Shown here: piece by piece, positions 38,737 through 45,460 of the stretch
How the letters are laid out: every line of letters starts with the position of its first letter
Numbering within the stretch: the stretch's first letter is position 1
Origin: Aquipuribacter sp051216895
GTDB taxonomy: Bacteria > Actinomycetota > Actinomycetes > Actinomycetales > JBBAYJ01
Length of the DNA: 64,000 bases
Reading direction: 5' to 3'
Assembly (NCBI RefSeq): GCF_051216895.1
Contig: NZ_JBPKAO010000002.1
Coordinates: forward strand, 372,001-436,000
Notes under the pieces: generated by a model
What the model was told of the DNA's origin: nothing
Databases searched by the model: none
Seen by the model: only the letters and a program-made list of their open reading frames with translations
Position numbers and translations under genes: made by a program

Positions 38737-38820
38737 TCAGCCGCGGAGGACGAGCCCGACGCCCGACCTGGCGAGCGGTCGGAGGTGGTGCCGCTCGGCC
38801 ACGGACAGGCGGGTGCTCAC
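38737..38820 (-). CDS. Possible 27-residue ORF coupled to sulP
   Basis: A GTG overlapping the sulP stop (GTGA) opens a short frame, VSTRLSVAERHHLRPLARSG and on to TGA at 38737. The GTGA junction mimics those used throughout this window, but the peptide is not recognised and may be chance. Confidence 0.25.
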   Translation of the reverse strand: MSTRLSVAERHHLRPLARSGVGLVLRG

Positions 38821-40547
38821 GTCAGGTCCCCCGTGGTGGCGGTGCTCGCGTGCTCGAGCGCTGACCGGTCCCGGGTGACGTGCTTGCGGGCGTGGGCGAC
38901 GGCGCCCGGCAGGTCGGTGAACACGTGGTGGCGGGCCAGGGCGGGGGCGAGGGTGCCGACCTCGTGGAGCAGCCGGGTGTGCTCCGTGCCGGCGCCCTTC
39001 AGGAGGACCGTGATGTCGCGCCGGGCGAGCTGGTCGACGATCTCGCCGAGCGCCCGGGCGCCCGTCGCGTCGAGCACGCCGATGGAGCCCAGGCGCAGGA
39101 TGACCACCCGGACGTCGGTGACGGACGTGAGCTCGGTGAGGAAGCGGGCGGAGGCGCCGAAGAACAGCGGGCCGTCCAGGCGGTAGGTGAGGACGTGCTG
39201 GGACAGCAGGGCATGCTCCTCGGCGTCGCCCACGCCGTCGTCGACCAGGGCTTCGGGCACGGCCTGGGCGGTGCGGGCCAGGTGGGCGAGGGCCAGGACG
39301 GCGGCCACGGCGAGGCCGATCCCCACGGCGAGGACGAGGTCCAGGGCGATGGTGGCGCCGGCGGTGAGGACGAGCACGGCGGCGTCGCCGCGGGTGGAGC
39401 GCAGCACCGATCGGACGTGGTGCCGTTCGACCATGCGGTAGGCGGTCACGATGAGGACCCCGGCCAGGGCCACGAGCGGGATGGTGCTGACCAGACCGGA
39501 CGCGGTGTAGACGATGACGGTGAGGACGCCGGCGTGGGTGAGGGCCGCGAGCCGGGTGCTGGCCCCGGCGCGCGCGTTGACGGCGGTGCGGGCGATGGCG
39601 CCGGTGGCGGGCATCCCGCCGAAGAACCCGGAGGCGACGTTGGCGAGGCCCTGGCCGAACAGCTCCCGGTCGGGTTCGTGGCGGGGGGCGTCGGACATCC
39701 CGTCGGCGACCCGGGCCGAGAGCAGGCTCTCCAGACCCGCCAGGAAGGCGATGGCCAGGGCGGGGGCCAGCAGCGTGCCGAGACCGGCCAGGTCCGGCAC
39801 TGCGGGGGCGGGCAGCGAGGACGGCAGGGTGTCGATCCGGGTGACCTGCCCCGGCAGCAGCTCGGCCACCGCGGTGACGACGACCACCGCGATCAGGCTG
39901 GAGGGCAGCGCTCGGTGCAGCCGGGGCAGGCCGGCGGTCAGCACGACCGCGAGCACGAGGAGCGCGACCACCGCCCACTGCGGGTCGACGGCGAAGGAGC
40001 GCACGGCCAGGGCCGCGGCGACGACGGCGTTGTCGACGTCGGGAGCGGGGACGCCGAGGGCGTTGGGCACCTGCTGCGCGGCGATGACGACCGCGATGCC
40101 GACGGTGAACCCCTCGACCAGCGGCCAGGGCACGAAGTCCAGGAGCCGGCCGAGCCGTAGGAGGGCCGCGGCGATCACGAGCACCCCGGCCATGATCGCG
40201 ACGGGGTAGACGACCTCGGGTCCTCGGGTGGCGACCAGCGGGACGAGGACCACGGTCATCGCCCCGGTGGGACCGGACACCTGCAGGTGCGAGCCGCCGA
40301 ACACGGCGGCGACGGCGCCGGCGACGACGGCGGTGACCAGGCCGGGGGCGGCACCCACGCCGGTCGCGACCCCGAAGGCCAGGGCCAGCGGGAGGGCGAC
40401 GATGCCGACCGTCACCCCGGCCGCGAGGTCGCGGGGCCAGGAGCGGCGCAGCCCGCGGTAGTCGCTGCGCCGGGGCAGCAGGCCTCGCACCAGCTGCACC
40501 CCGGAGCGGCCCGCACGCCGCAGGGCCGGTCCCTGGCGGCCCGTCAC
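38817..40547 (-). CDS. SulP family anion (sulfate/bicarbonate) permease with STAS domain
   Basis: About 576 residues. SLC26/SulP transporter with 12-14 hydrophobic helices (GVTVGIVALPLALAFGVATGVG near the start, QVSGPTGAMTVVLVPL) and the family motif FFGGMPATGAIARTAVNARAGASTRLAAL. The cytoplasmic STAS domain covers about residues 430-550 (DGPLFFGASARFL, then LRLGSIGVLDATGARALGEI). Substrate among sulfate, bicarbonate or other anions cannot be told from sequence. ATG overlaps the ArsR stop, so both are in one operon. Confidence 0.92.
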   Translation of the reverse strand: MTGRQGPALRRAGRSGVQLVRGLLPRRSDYRGLRRSWPRDLAAGVTVGIVALPLALAFGVATGVGAAPGLVTAVVAGAVAAVFGGSHLQVSGPTGAMTVVLVPLVATRGPEVVYPVAIMAGVLVIAAALLRLGRLLDFVPWPLVEGFTVGIAVVIAAQQVPNALGVPAPDVDNAVVAAALAVRSFAVDPQWAVVALLVLAVVLTAGLPRLHRALPSSLIAVVVVTAVAELLPGQVTRIDTLPSSLPAPAVPDLAGLGTLLAPALAIAFLAGLESLLSARVADGMSDAPRHEPDRELFGQGLANVASGFFGGMPATGAIARTAVNARAGASTRLAALTHAGVLTVIVYTASGLVSTIPLVALAGVLIVTAYRMVERHHVRSVLRSTRGDAAVLVLTAGATIALDLVLAVGIGLAVAAVLALAHLARTAQAVPEALVDDGVGDAEEHALLSQHVLTYRLDGPLFFGASARFLTELTSVTDVRVVILRLGSIGVLDATGARALGEIVDQLARRDITVLLKGAGTEHTRLLHEVGTLAPALARHHVFTDLPGAVAHARKHVTRDRSALEHASTATTGDLT

Positions 40548-40924
40548 GCGGAGGCGCTCCCGGTGTCCGCCGCGGAGACGGCGTCGTCGGCGTCGTCCAG
40601 CGCGCGCTGCAGGGCCTGGTCGTGGTGCAGGTTCGCGCGGATCAGGCGTCGGGCCACCGCCAGCAGCTCGGCGGTCTGCGGGTCGCGGAGGGTGCAGACC
40701 ACGGTCGTGCGGACGCGCCGGCTGTCGACGATGCCGGCCCGGCGCAGCGTGGACACGTGCTGCGACAGGTGCGAGAGCTCGAACCCCGACGACGCGGCCA
40801 GCTCACCCATCGTGTGGTCCCCCTCGGCCAGGAGCTCCAGCACCCTCACGCGTGCGGGGTGAGCGAGGGCCTTGAACAGCTCGGCCTTGGCCTCGGCCAG
40901 GGGGCGACCCTCGGTGAACGGCAT
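40544..40924 (-). CDS. ArsR/SmtB-type repressor upstream of sulP
   Basis: 126 residues with the winged HTH: LFKALAHPARVRVLELLAEGD, MGELAASSGFELSHLSQHVSTLRRAGIV, then a wing SRRVRTTVVCTLRD. There is only one Cys (in VVCTL), so none of the multi-Cys metal sites or the two-Cys persulfide site of BigR/SqrR is present. The signal is unknown. A perfect 7-bp palindrome overlaps its own promoter, suggesting autoregulation of the arsR-sulP operon. Confidence 0.9.
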   Translation of the reverse strand: MPFTEGRPLAEAKAELFKALAHPARVRVLELLAEGDHTMGELAASSGFELSHLSQHVSTLRRAGIVDSRRVRTTVVCTLRDPQTAELLAVARRLIRANLHHDQALQRALDDADDAVSAADTGSASA

Positions 40925-40930
40925 ACCAGC

Positions 40931-40963
40931 ACCCTACCTGAGAACTTGACAACATAGTCAAGT
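40931..40963 (-). promoter_or_regulatory. arsR-sulP promoter and operator
   Basis: Palindrome ACTTGAC-N6-GTCAAGT (40944-40963) in an AT-rich patch. On the minus strand the left arm supplies a -35-like TTGACT, and TAGGGT (40936-40931) is the -10, six bases before the ATG, again the leaderless layout. Confidence 0.6.
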
Positions 40964-40988
40964 AAGCAAGTTGCCCCGACGGGGTGCG

Positions 40989-41813
40989 TCAGCGGTGTCG
41001 CCAGACCCTCCCGGCCGACCAGATCAGCAGCGCGGCCAGCAGCGGCACCAGCACGCCCTCCGGGACGACACCCAGCAGCAGCCCGCCCAGCACCGTGCCG
41101 GCGACCGACCCGGCCGCCATCAGGACCACGAAGCGGACGTTGCGGCGCAGCACGACGAAGCTGCCGTCCCGGCTGTAGCGGGCGAACGCGACGAGCATGG
41201 TCGGCAACGACACCACCAGGGACAGGCTGCCGGCGAGCGTGACGTCCACCCCGTGCAGCAGCGTGATCGTCGGGATCAGCAGCTCCCCGCCGGCGACGCC
41301 CATCAGGGCCGCGACCACGCCGATGCCGAAGCCCGCGACGACCCCGGCCACGAGCTGCACCGGCAGCGGCAGCGCCAGGGGCGGCACGACCGAGAGGTGC
41401 GAGCCCACGAGCACCACCGCGATCAGGACCAGCAGCACCGCCAGGACGCGGTACAGGGTCGCGGCCCGCATCCGTGTCGCCCAGTGCGCCCCGGCCCAGG
41501 CGCCGAGCAGGCTGCCGGCGAGCAGGTTCAGGACCACCGGCCAGCCCGCCAGCACGTCGCTGAGGGGGACGTGGACCAGGCGGGCGGGGAGCGCGGTGAG
41601 GACGACCACCAGGCTCATGGCCTTGTTGAGGATGACCGCCTGCAGGGCGGCGAAGCCGAACAACCCGATCAGCAGCGGCAGTCGGAACTCCGCCCCGCCC
41701 AGCCCGATCAGCCCCCCCAGCAGACCGACCAGTGCGCCGACACCGAGCACCAGCCACCACGGACGCTCCGGCACCGGGGTCGACGGTTCGGTCCGACGCT
41801 GCGCCATGGTCAC
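40989..41813 (-). CDS. TauE/SafE family membrane permease
   Basis: About 274 residues, around eight membrane helices. The internally duplicated glycine-rich motif of TauE/SafE proteins appears in both halves: LVGLLGGLIGLGGAEFRLPLL and GIGVVAALMGVAGGELLIPTI. Known members export sulfite or sulfoacetate or are linked to thiosulfate and persulfide handling; substrate here unknown. Start GTG 41813, two codons before ATG 41807, is favoured by a TAGCGT -10 seven bases upstream. It ends 25 bases from the arsR operator. Confidence 0.88.
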   Translation of the reverse strand: MTMAQRRTEPSTPVPERPWWLVLGVGALVGLLGGLIGLGGAEFRLPLLIGLFGFAALQAVILNKAMSLVVVLTALPARLVHVPLSDVLAGWPVVLNLLAGSLLGAWAGAHWATRMRAATLYRVLAVLLVLIAVVLVGSHLSVVPPLALPLPVQLVAGVVAGFGIGVVAALMGVAGGELLIPTITLLHGVDVTLAGSLSLVVSLPTMLVAFARYSRDGSFVVLRRNVRFVVLMAAGSVAGTVLGGLLLGVVPEGVLVPLLAALLIWSAGRVWRHR

Positions 41814-41820
41814 CGGCCGG

Positions 41821-41826
41821 ACGCTA
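41821..41826 (-). promoter_or_regulatory. -10 element, leaderless layout (TauE/SafE)
   Basis: On the minus strand TAGCGT, 7 bases, GTG 41813. Confidence 0.5.
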
Positions 41827-41903
41827 CGCGCCCATCCGGACCCGGGCCCGGCCCGAGGTCCTGGGGGTGCGGACGTGCCGGTGAGGCGCGCCGACGGCGG
41901 GGC

Positions 41904-41909
41904 TACCGT
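41904..41909 (+). promoter_or_regulatory. -10 element, leaderless layout (membrane protein A)
   Basis: TACCGT, 6 bases, GTG 41916; the paralogue at 43581 has the same TACCGT-N6-GTG. Confidence 0.55.
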
Positions 41910-41915
41910 GGTCGG

Positions 41916-42461
41916 GTGCACCAGGGCGTGAGCACCGGCGTGGGGGCGCTGCGGGCTGTCCTGCTGGCGGCCGCGGTCGTCGGCCTGGCCGGCGCCGGTC
42001 ACCTGCTGTCCGGGGGAGCCGCGCCGCCCTGGCGGGCCGTCGTGCTGTCGCTCCTCGTGGTGTCCGTGCTGTCCACGGCGACCGCGTCGCGTCGGGTCTC
42101 GCCGTGGCGGCTGGCCGTCGTGGTGGGTGGCGGCCAGGTCGTGCTGCACCATGCGCTCTCCTCGGGTGACGGCGGTCACCACCCGTCCCTGCTCGAGGCG
42201 ACCACGTCGCCGGACCTGAGCATGGTCGCCGCTCATGCCGTGGCCACGGTCGTCACGGTCCTGGCCGTCCAGCGGGGCGAGGGAGCGGCGCGCGCCCTGC
42301 TGGCCTGGGCGGGCGCGAGGCCGATCACCCTGCCCCACGGGGTGATCCCCTCCGCGAGCGTGCCCCCGCCCGTGCGGGCCCTCCTGCTCGCCCCGGGCCG
42401 GCGGGTGGTCGACGCCGATCCCGCGCGAGGCCCGCCGGCGGGGTGCGCGCTCGCCGTCTGA
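41916..42461 (+). CDS. Membrane protein A of a tandem paralogous pair
   Basis: About 181 residues with four hydrophobic segments (ALRAVLLAAAVVGLAGAGHLL, VVLSLLVVSVLSTATASRRVS, LAVVVGGGQVVLHHAL, VAAHAVATVVTVLAVQRGEG). It shares with the gene at 43581 the sequences VVGLAGAGHLL, STA(T/V)ASRRVS, the HHA motif, the Met-x-x-AH motif and an identical layout, so the two are paralogues. His and Met at membrane edges could bind metal; that is speculation. Function unknown. A terminator-like hairpin follows. Confidence 0.75.
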   Translation: MHQGVSTGVGALRAVLLAAAVVGLAGAGHLLSGGAAPPWRAVVLSLLVVSVLSTATASRRVSPWRLAVVVGGGQVVLHHALSSGDGGHHPSLLEATTSPDLSMVAAHAVATVVTVLAVQRGEGAARALLAWAGARPITLPHGVIPSASVPPPVRALLLAPGRRVVDADPARGPPAGCALAV

Positions 42462-42497
42462 GCACCAGCTCGTCGCTCGGCGCGATGCGCGACCGGT

Positions 42498-42519
42498 CAC
42501 GCCGGCCCGAGCCGGCGTG
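42498..42519 (+). terminator. Hairpin after membrane protein A
   Basis: Perfect 9-bp stem CACGCCGGC / GCCGGCGTG with loop CCGA, 36 bases past the stop. Confidence 0.55.
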
Positions 42520-42609
42520 CCTACCCGACCCGTCGACGGAACCCGTCGCCGGGACGACATGACGAGAGGTCGTGTCCTCCGGCGGCCGGCAGAGCAGGAC
42601 TGGAGTCCC

Positions 42610-43467
42610 ATGAGCCCGAAGAAGAACAGCGCGAAGAACGGCCCGACGAGCAGCGCGAGCAGCAGCGCCCGCAGCGGCGACAGGGCAGGCGGCCGTCCGA
42701 CCGGTGGCGCCCGGTCCGTACCCAGGAGCGGTCGGGGCACCCCGCTGGGCGACGCCCGCCGGGGCAGCAGGGTGGTGCTGGCCGTCACGGCGGTCGTCGT
42801 GGCGGTCCTCGTCGGGGTGACGGTGACCGCCGTGGTGGTGGCCACCCGGCAGCAGGCCGACCTGGCCAGCACCGATCCCGACGTCGTCCAGCAGCAGGCG
42901 TTCCCGGGCACACCCGCCGAGGGGCAGGACGAGACCGGGGGCGTGGTCGTGGGTGGGACGGGGCCGGTGGTGCTGACCCTGTACGAGGACTTCCTCTGCC
43001 CCGCGTGCCGGCAGCTGGAGGAGACCAGCGGCGCCTACCTGGCCGAGCTCGAGGCCGGCACCGAGGTGACCGTGGAGTACCGACCGATCGCGATCCTGGA
43101 CCGGCTGAGCGCCGGGTCCGACTACTCGACCCGATCCGCCGCCGCCGCGATGTGCGTGGCCGAGCACGACGGCGACGCCACGTTCCGCGCCTACGTCGGC
43201 GCCCTGTTCGCCGCGCAGCCGTCGGAGGGCGGCCCCGGCCCGGACGACGGGGCGCTCGCCGGCCTGGCCACCTCGGTCGGGGCCGGGGAGCAGACCACCG
43301 CCTGCATCGACCAGGGCCGCTTCACCGGTTGGGTCACCCGCAGCACCCAGCAGGCCCAGCAGCTCGGGGTGGGCGGGACGCCCACGGTGTGGGTGGACGG
43401 CGAGGCGAGCGAGGCCCGCACGCCGGAGCAGCTCGCGGCCGCGGTGGCGGCTGCGACGGGCTCGTAG
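42610..43467 (+). CDS. Membrane-anchored DsbA-like thiol oxidoreductase (CPAC)
   Basis: About 285 residues. A Ser/Arg/Gly-rich cytoplasmic N-terminus of about 50 residues leads to one membrane helix (VVLAVTAVVVAVLVGVTVTAVVV), then an extracytoplasmic thioredoxin fold with CPAC (Cys130, Cys133) in YEDFLCPACRQLEE and the cis-Pro segment VGGTPTVWVDG. Two further Cys (AAAMCVAEH, TTACIDQG) may form a second disulfide. ATG follows GGAG. Flanked on both sides by the paralogous membrane proteins. Confidence 0.88.
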   Translation: MSPKKNSAKNGPTSSASSSARSGDRAGGRPTGGARSVPRSGRGTPLGDARRGSRVVLAVTAVVVAVLVGVTVTAVVVATRQQADLASTDPDVVQQQAFPGTPAEGQDETGGVVVGGTGPVVLTLYEDFLCPACRQLEETSGAYLAELEAGTEVTVEYRPIAILDRLSAGSDYSTRSAAAAMCVAEHDGDATFRAYVGALFAAQPSEGGPGPDDGALAGLATSVGAGEQTTACIDQGRFTGWVTRSTQQAQQLGVGGTPTVWVDGEASEARTPEQLAAAVAAATGS

Positions 43468-43568
43468 CCCGGGCGCAGCAGCACCGGTCGGCGGGCGTCG
43501 CAGGAGCCCCTCGACCGGGTCGACGAGCCACCCGCCCAGGACGGCTGCCGGTGCCCGCGTCCCTCGGA

Positions 43569-43574
43569 TACCGT
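43569..43574 (+). promoter_or_regulatory. -10 element, leaderless layout (membrane protein B)
   Basis: TACCGT, 6 bases, GTG 43581. Confidence 0.55.
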
Positions 43575-43580
43575 CATCTC

Positions 43581-44141
43581 GTGCAACGGGACCGGTGCGT
43601 CGCCGCAGGAGCGCTGCGTGCTGCTGTGTCGGCCTCGGCGGTCGTCGGTCTGGCCGGGGCCGGGCACCTGCTCGCCGGTGGGGGCACCCCCTCGGTGCGG
43701 GCTCTGGTGCTGGCGCTGCTCGTGGTCGTGGTCCTGTCCACAGCCGTGGCGTCCCGTCGGGTCTCCGCCCGGCGGCTGACCGCCGTGGTCGCCGGCGGGC
43801 AGCTGGCGCTGCACCACGCGTTCGCCTGGGTCCCCGGCAACCACGGCGCGGTGGCCGACCCGTCGGTCGCCGGGCACGCGACGCTCTGGTGGGACCCGAC
43901 CATGCTCGGCGCGCACGTGCTGGCCACCGCGGCGACCGTGGTCCTGCTGCGTCGCGGCGAGGCCGCCCTGGTGGCGCTCGGCTCCTGGGCCGGCCCGCTG
44001 CTGCTGCTGGTCGTGACACCCGCCCCGGTGGGTCCCGCGCGCCCGCTGCGCCGGGACGTCGAGCCGATGCCGCTCGGCGCCCCCCTCGCCGCCGCCGACC
44101 CCGTCCGGGGCCCGCCGCGGTCGTTCGCGCTCGCTGCCTGA
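43581..44141 (+). CDS. Membrane protein B of a tandem paralogous pair
   Basis: About 186 residues, paralogue of the 41916 product: ALRAAVSASAVVGLAGAGHLLAGG, ALLVVVVLSTAVASRRVS, VVAGGQLALHHAFAW, LGAHVLATAATVVLLRRGE. Four predicted membrane helices. It lies 113 bases after the DsbA-like gene and has its own leaderless -10. The C-terminus ends RGPPRSFALAA, matching RGPPAGCALAV in the other copy, so the similarity runs the whole length. Function unknown. Confidence 0.75.
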   Translation: MQRDRCVAAGALRAAVSASAVVGLAGAGHLLAGGGTPSVRALVLALLVVVVLSTAVASRRVSARRLTAVVAGGQLALHHAFAWVPGNHGAVADPSVAGHATLWWDPTMLGAHVLATAATVVLLRRGEAALVALGSWAGPLLLLVVTPAPVGPARPLRRDVEPMPLGAPLAAADPVRGPPRSFALAA

Positions 44142-44374
44142 GCTGCCGCGCGGGACCACGCCGCCCATCCGGGCGGTGCCCGGTGCTGCGGGCGTCACGT
44201 CCGTGGTCCTCGCGGGTCTCCGGACCCGTCGGGAACGGCGCGGACGCGCATTGTTCACGGGCATCGTCCGACCCAGGAACCGCTTTTCCGGATCAAAGGT
44301 GAAGCGGCGTCCGGTCATGCCTTCTCACCATTCTTGGCATGGTGTCGAAAAGCCAGAAGAATACGTCGAGCGGA
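44142..44374. other. AT-rich intergenic island, upstream part
   Basis: From about 44240 the composition drops well below the surroundings. A hairpin CACCAT...ATGGTG occurs near 44328-44346 and ATTCTT recurs three times to 44401. Short frames on both strands use codons such as TTT, GAT and GAA rare elsewhere here; none is recognised. It may be a remnant of transferred DNA or a regulatory leader. Confidence 0.45.
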
Positions 44375-44402
44375 TTGACCCGCCCGCATTCTTCTGTATT
44401 CT
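44375..44402 (+). promoter_or_regulatory. Near-consensus sigma-70-type promoter of a candidate small RNA
   Basis: TTGACC, 16 bases, TATTCT. It is the best vegetative-type promoter in the window and no protein gene starts close behind it. Confidence 0.6.
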
Positions 44403-44408
44403 TTGTCC

Positions 44409-44511
44409 CGGTGGTGATCCGGGAGAGCAGCCACCACTCGTCGACTGTCAAGGGGTAGGACGAGGTAAGGGAGTCGTGCGGTCCGCCCTGCCTGATGGGC
44501 GGGCCGCACGA
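44409..44511 (+). ncRNA. Candidate small RNA of about 100 nucleotides
   Basis: Transcript predicted from the promoter above to a 15-bp GC hairpin. Three stem-loops can be drawn: GTGGTG...CACCAC (about 44411-44437), CTCGTC...GACGAG (about 44437-44464) and the terminal hairpin 44474-44511. No known RNA family was recognised: CGGGAGAG recalls the glycine riboswitch 5' end, but its other conserved parts are absent. The following beta-PGM gene starts 140 bases later, so an attenuated leader is the alternative. Confidence 0.45.
44474..44511 (+). terminator. Terminator-like hairpin ending the candidate small RNA
   Basis: 15-bp stem (one G-U pair) TCGTGCGGTCCGCCC / GGGCGGGCCGCACGA with an 8-base loop TGCCTGAT. 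No T-run. Confidence 0.6.
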
Positions 44512-44623
44512 TCCGGATCACGGGGGTGACCGGCCGCAGGACTCCGCCGGTCGACGCCGCGCACGCGGAGGGTGTCCCTGCGGTGCGACCGTCACCCGTC
44601 TGCGACGAAGGTCCCGGGGAGGG

Positions 44624-44642
44624 GGTCCCCCGGGTGGGGACC
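44624..44642 (+). promoter_or_regulatory. Inverted repeat covering the beta-PGM ribosome binding site
   Basis: GGTCCCC-CGGGT-GGGGACC, arms of 7 bp. The right arm with the loop contains the GGTGGGGA likely used as ribosome binding site 10 bases before ATG 44651, so folding would hide it. Confidence 0.45.
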
Positions 44643-44650
44643 ATGGCGGC

Positions 44651-45460
44651 ATGGCTGAGCGACGTACCGGTGCTCGTCGGACCGCAGCTCGCGGGGTGGC
44701 CCCGGTGACGGTCCCGGGTCCGTCCTCCGGCTCGGTCGCCGGTGTCGTGCTCGACCTCGACGGCGTGCTGACCGACACCGCGGCCCTTCACGCCCGGGCC
44801 TGGACCCGCCTGTTCGTGGACGTCTTCGCGCGGCACGGCGACGGCCGGGAGGTCGAGCCGTTCGGGCCTGAGGACTACCTGCGCCTCGTCGACGGGCGCC
44901 CACGTCTGGACGGTCTGGTCAACGTGCTGCGGTCGCGCGGCATCGTGCTGCCCCCCGGTCGTCCCGGCGACCCGCCGGACACCGAGACCATGCAGGGCGT
45001 GGCCGAGCGCAAGGACCGGTTCTTCGTCTCGCAGCTGCGTGACGGCGTCCCCGTGTTCGACGCCAGCCGACCCCTGCTGCAGCGGCTCGTCGGTGCGGGC
45101 GTACCGGTCGCGGTCGTGTCCGCGAGCCGGCACGCCGCCGAGGTGCTCGAACGGACGGGCCTGAGGCAGTACGTCGCCGTCCTGGTCGACGGCCAGGAGG
45201 CGCAGCGGCTCGGGTTGCCGGGCAAGCCTGACCCGGCCACGTTCCTGCTGGCGGCGCGGCGCCTCGGGGTGGAGCCGGCGCAGGCCGCCGTGGTGGAGGA
45301 CGCGGTGGCGGGGGTGCAGGCCGGTCGGCGCGCCGGGTTCCGGCTGGTCGTGGGCGTCGACCGGCACGGTGACCCGACCGGTCTGGAGGAGGCCGGGGCC
45401 GACCTGGTGGTGGCCGACCTGGCCGACCTGGACGCCGCGCTGCTCGTGGCCCCCGGGTAG
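44651..45460 (+). CDS. Beta-phosphoglucomutase family HAD hydrolase
   Basis: About 269 residues. HAD motif I GVVLDLDGVLTDTAALHARAW with the two Asp separated by one residue as in beta-PGM; motif II VAVVSASRH; motif III GKPDPATFLLAARRLG; motif IV VVEDAVAGVQAGRRAGF. Beta-PGM converts beta-glucose-1-phosphate to glucose-6-phosphate. Its partner enzyme, a GH65 phosphorylase, is the convergent neighbour, and the two stop codons abut (TAG directly followed by TCA), strong context support. The start ATG 44651 is chosen over GTG 44696/44705 for its ribosome binding site. Confidence 0.9.
   Translation: MAERRTGARRTAARGVAPVTVPGPSSGSVAGVVLDLDGVLTDTAALHARAWTRLFVDVFARHGDGREVEPFGPEDYLRLVDGRPRLDGLVNVLRSRGIVLPPGRPGDPPDTETMQGVAERKDRFFVSQLRDGVPVFDASRPLLQRLVGAGVPVAVVSASRHAAEVLERTGLRQYVAVLVDGQEAQRLGLPGKPDPATFLLAARRLGVEPAQAAVVEDAVAGVQAGRRAGFRLVVGVDRHGDPTGLEEAGADLVVADLADLDAALLVAPG

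Noticed and set aside
38512..39186. Plus-strand ORF opposite the sulP 3' end
   Set aside because: Mostly antisense to sulP and rich in Arg/Ser; no ribosome binding site or homology.
44409..44440. Glycine riboswitch (CGGGAGAG-like start)
   Set aside because: The CGCCGAAGG core and the CTCTCAGG 3' part are missing, and no glycine gene follows.
44176..44529. A 117-codon protein gene across the AT-rich island
   Set aside because: Sequence has no family resemblance, spans the near-consensus promoter and ends through the terminator hairpin.
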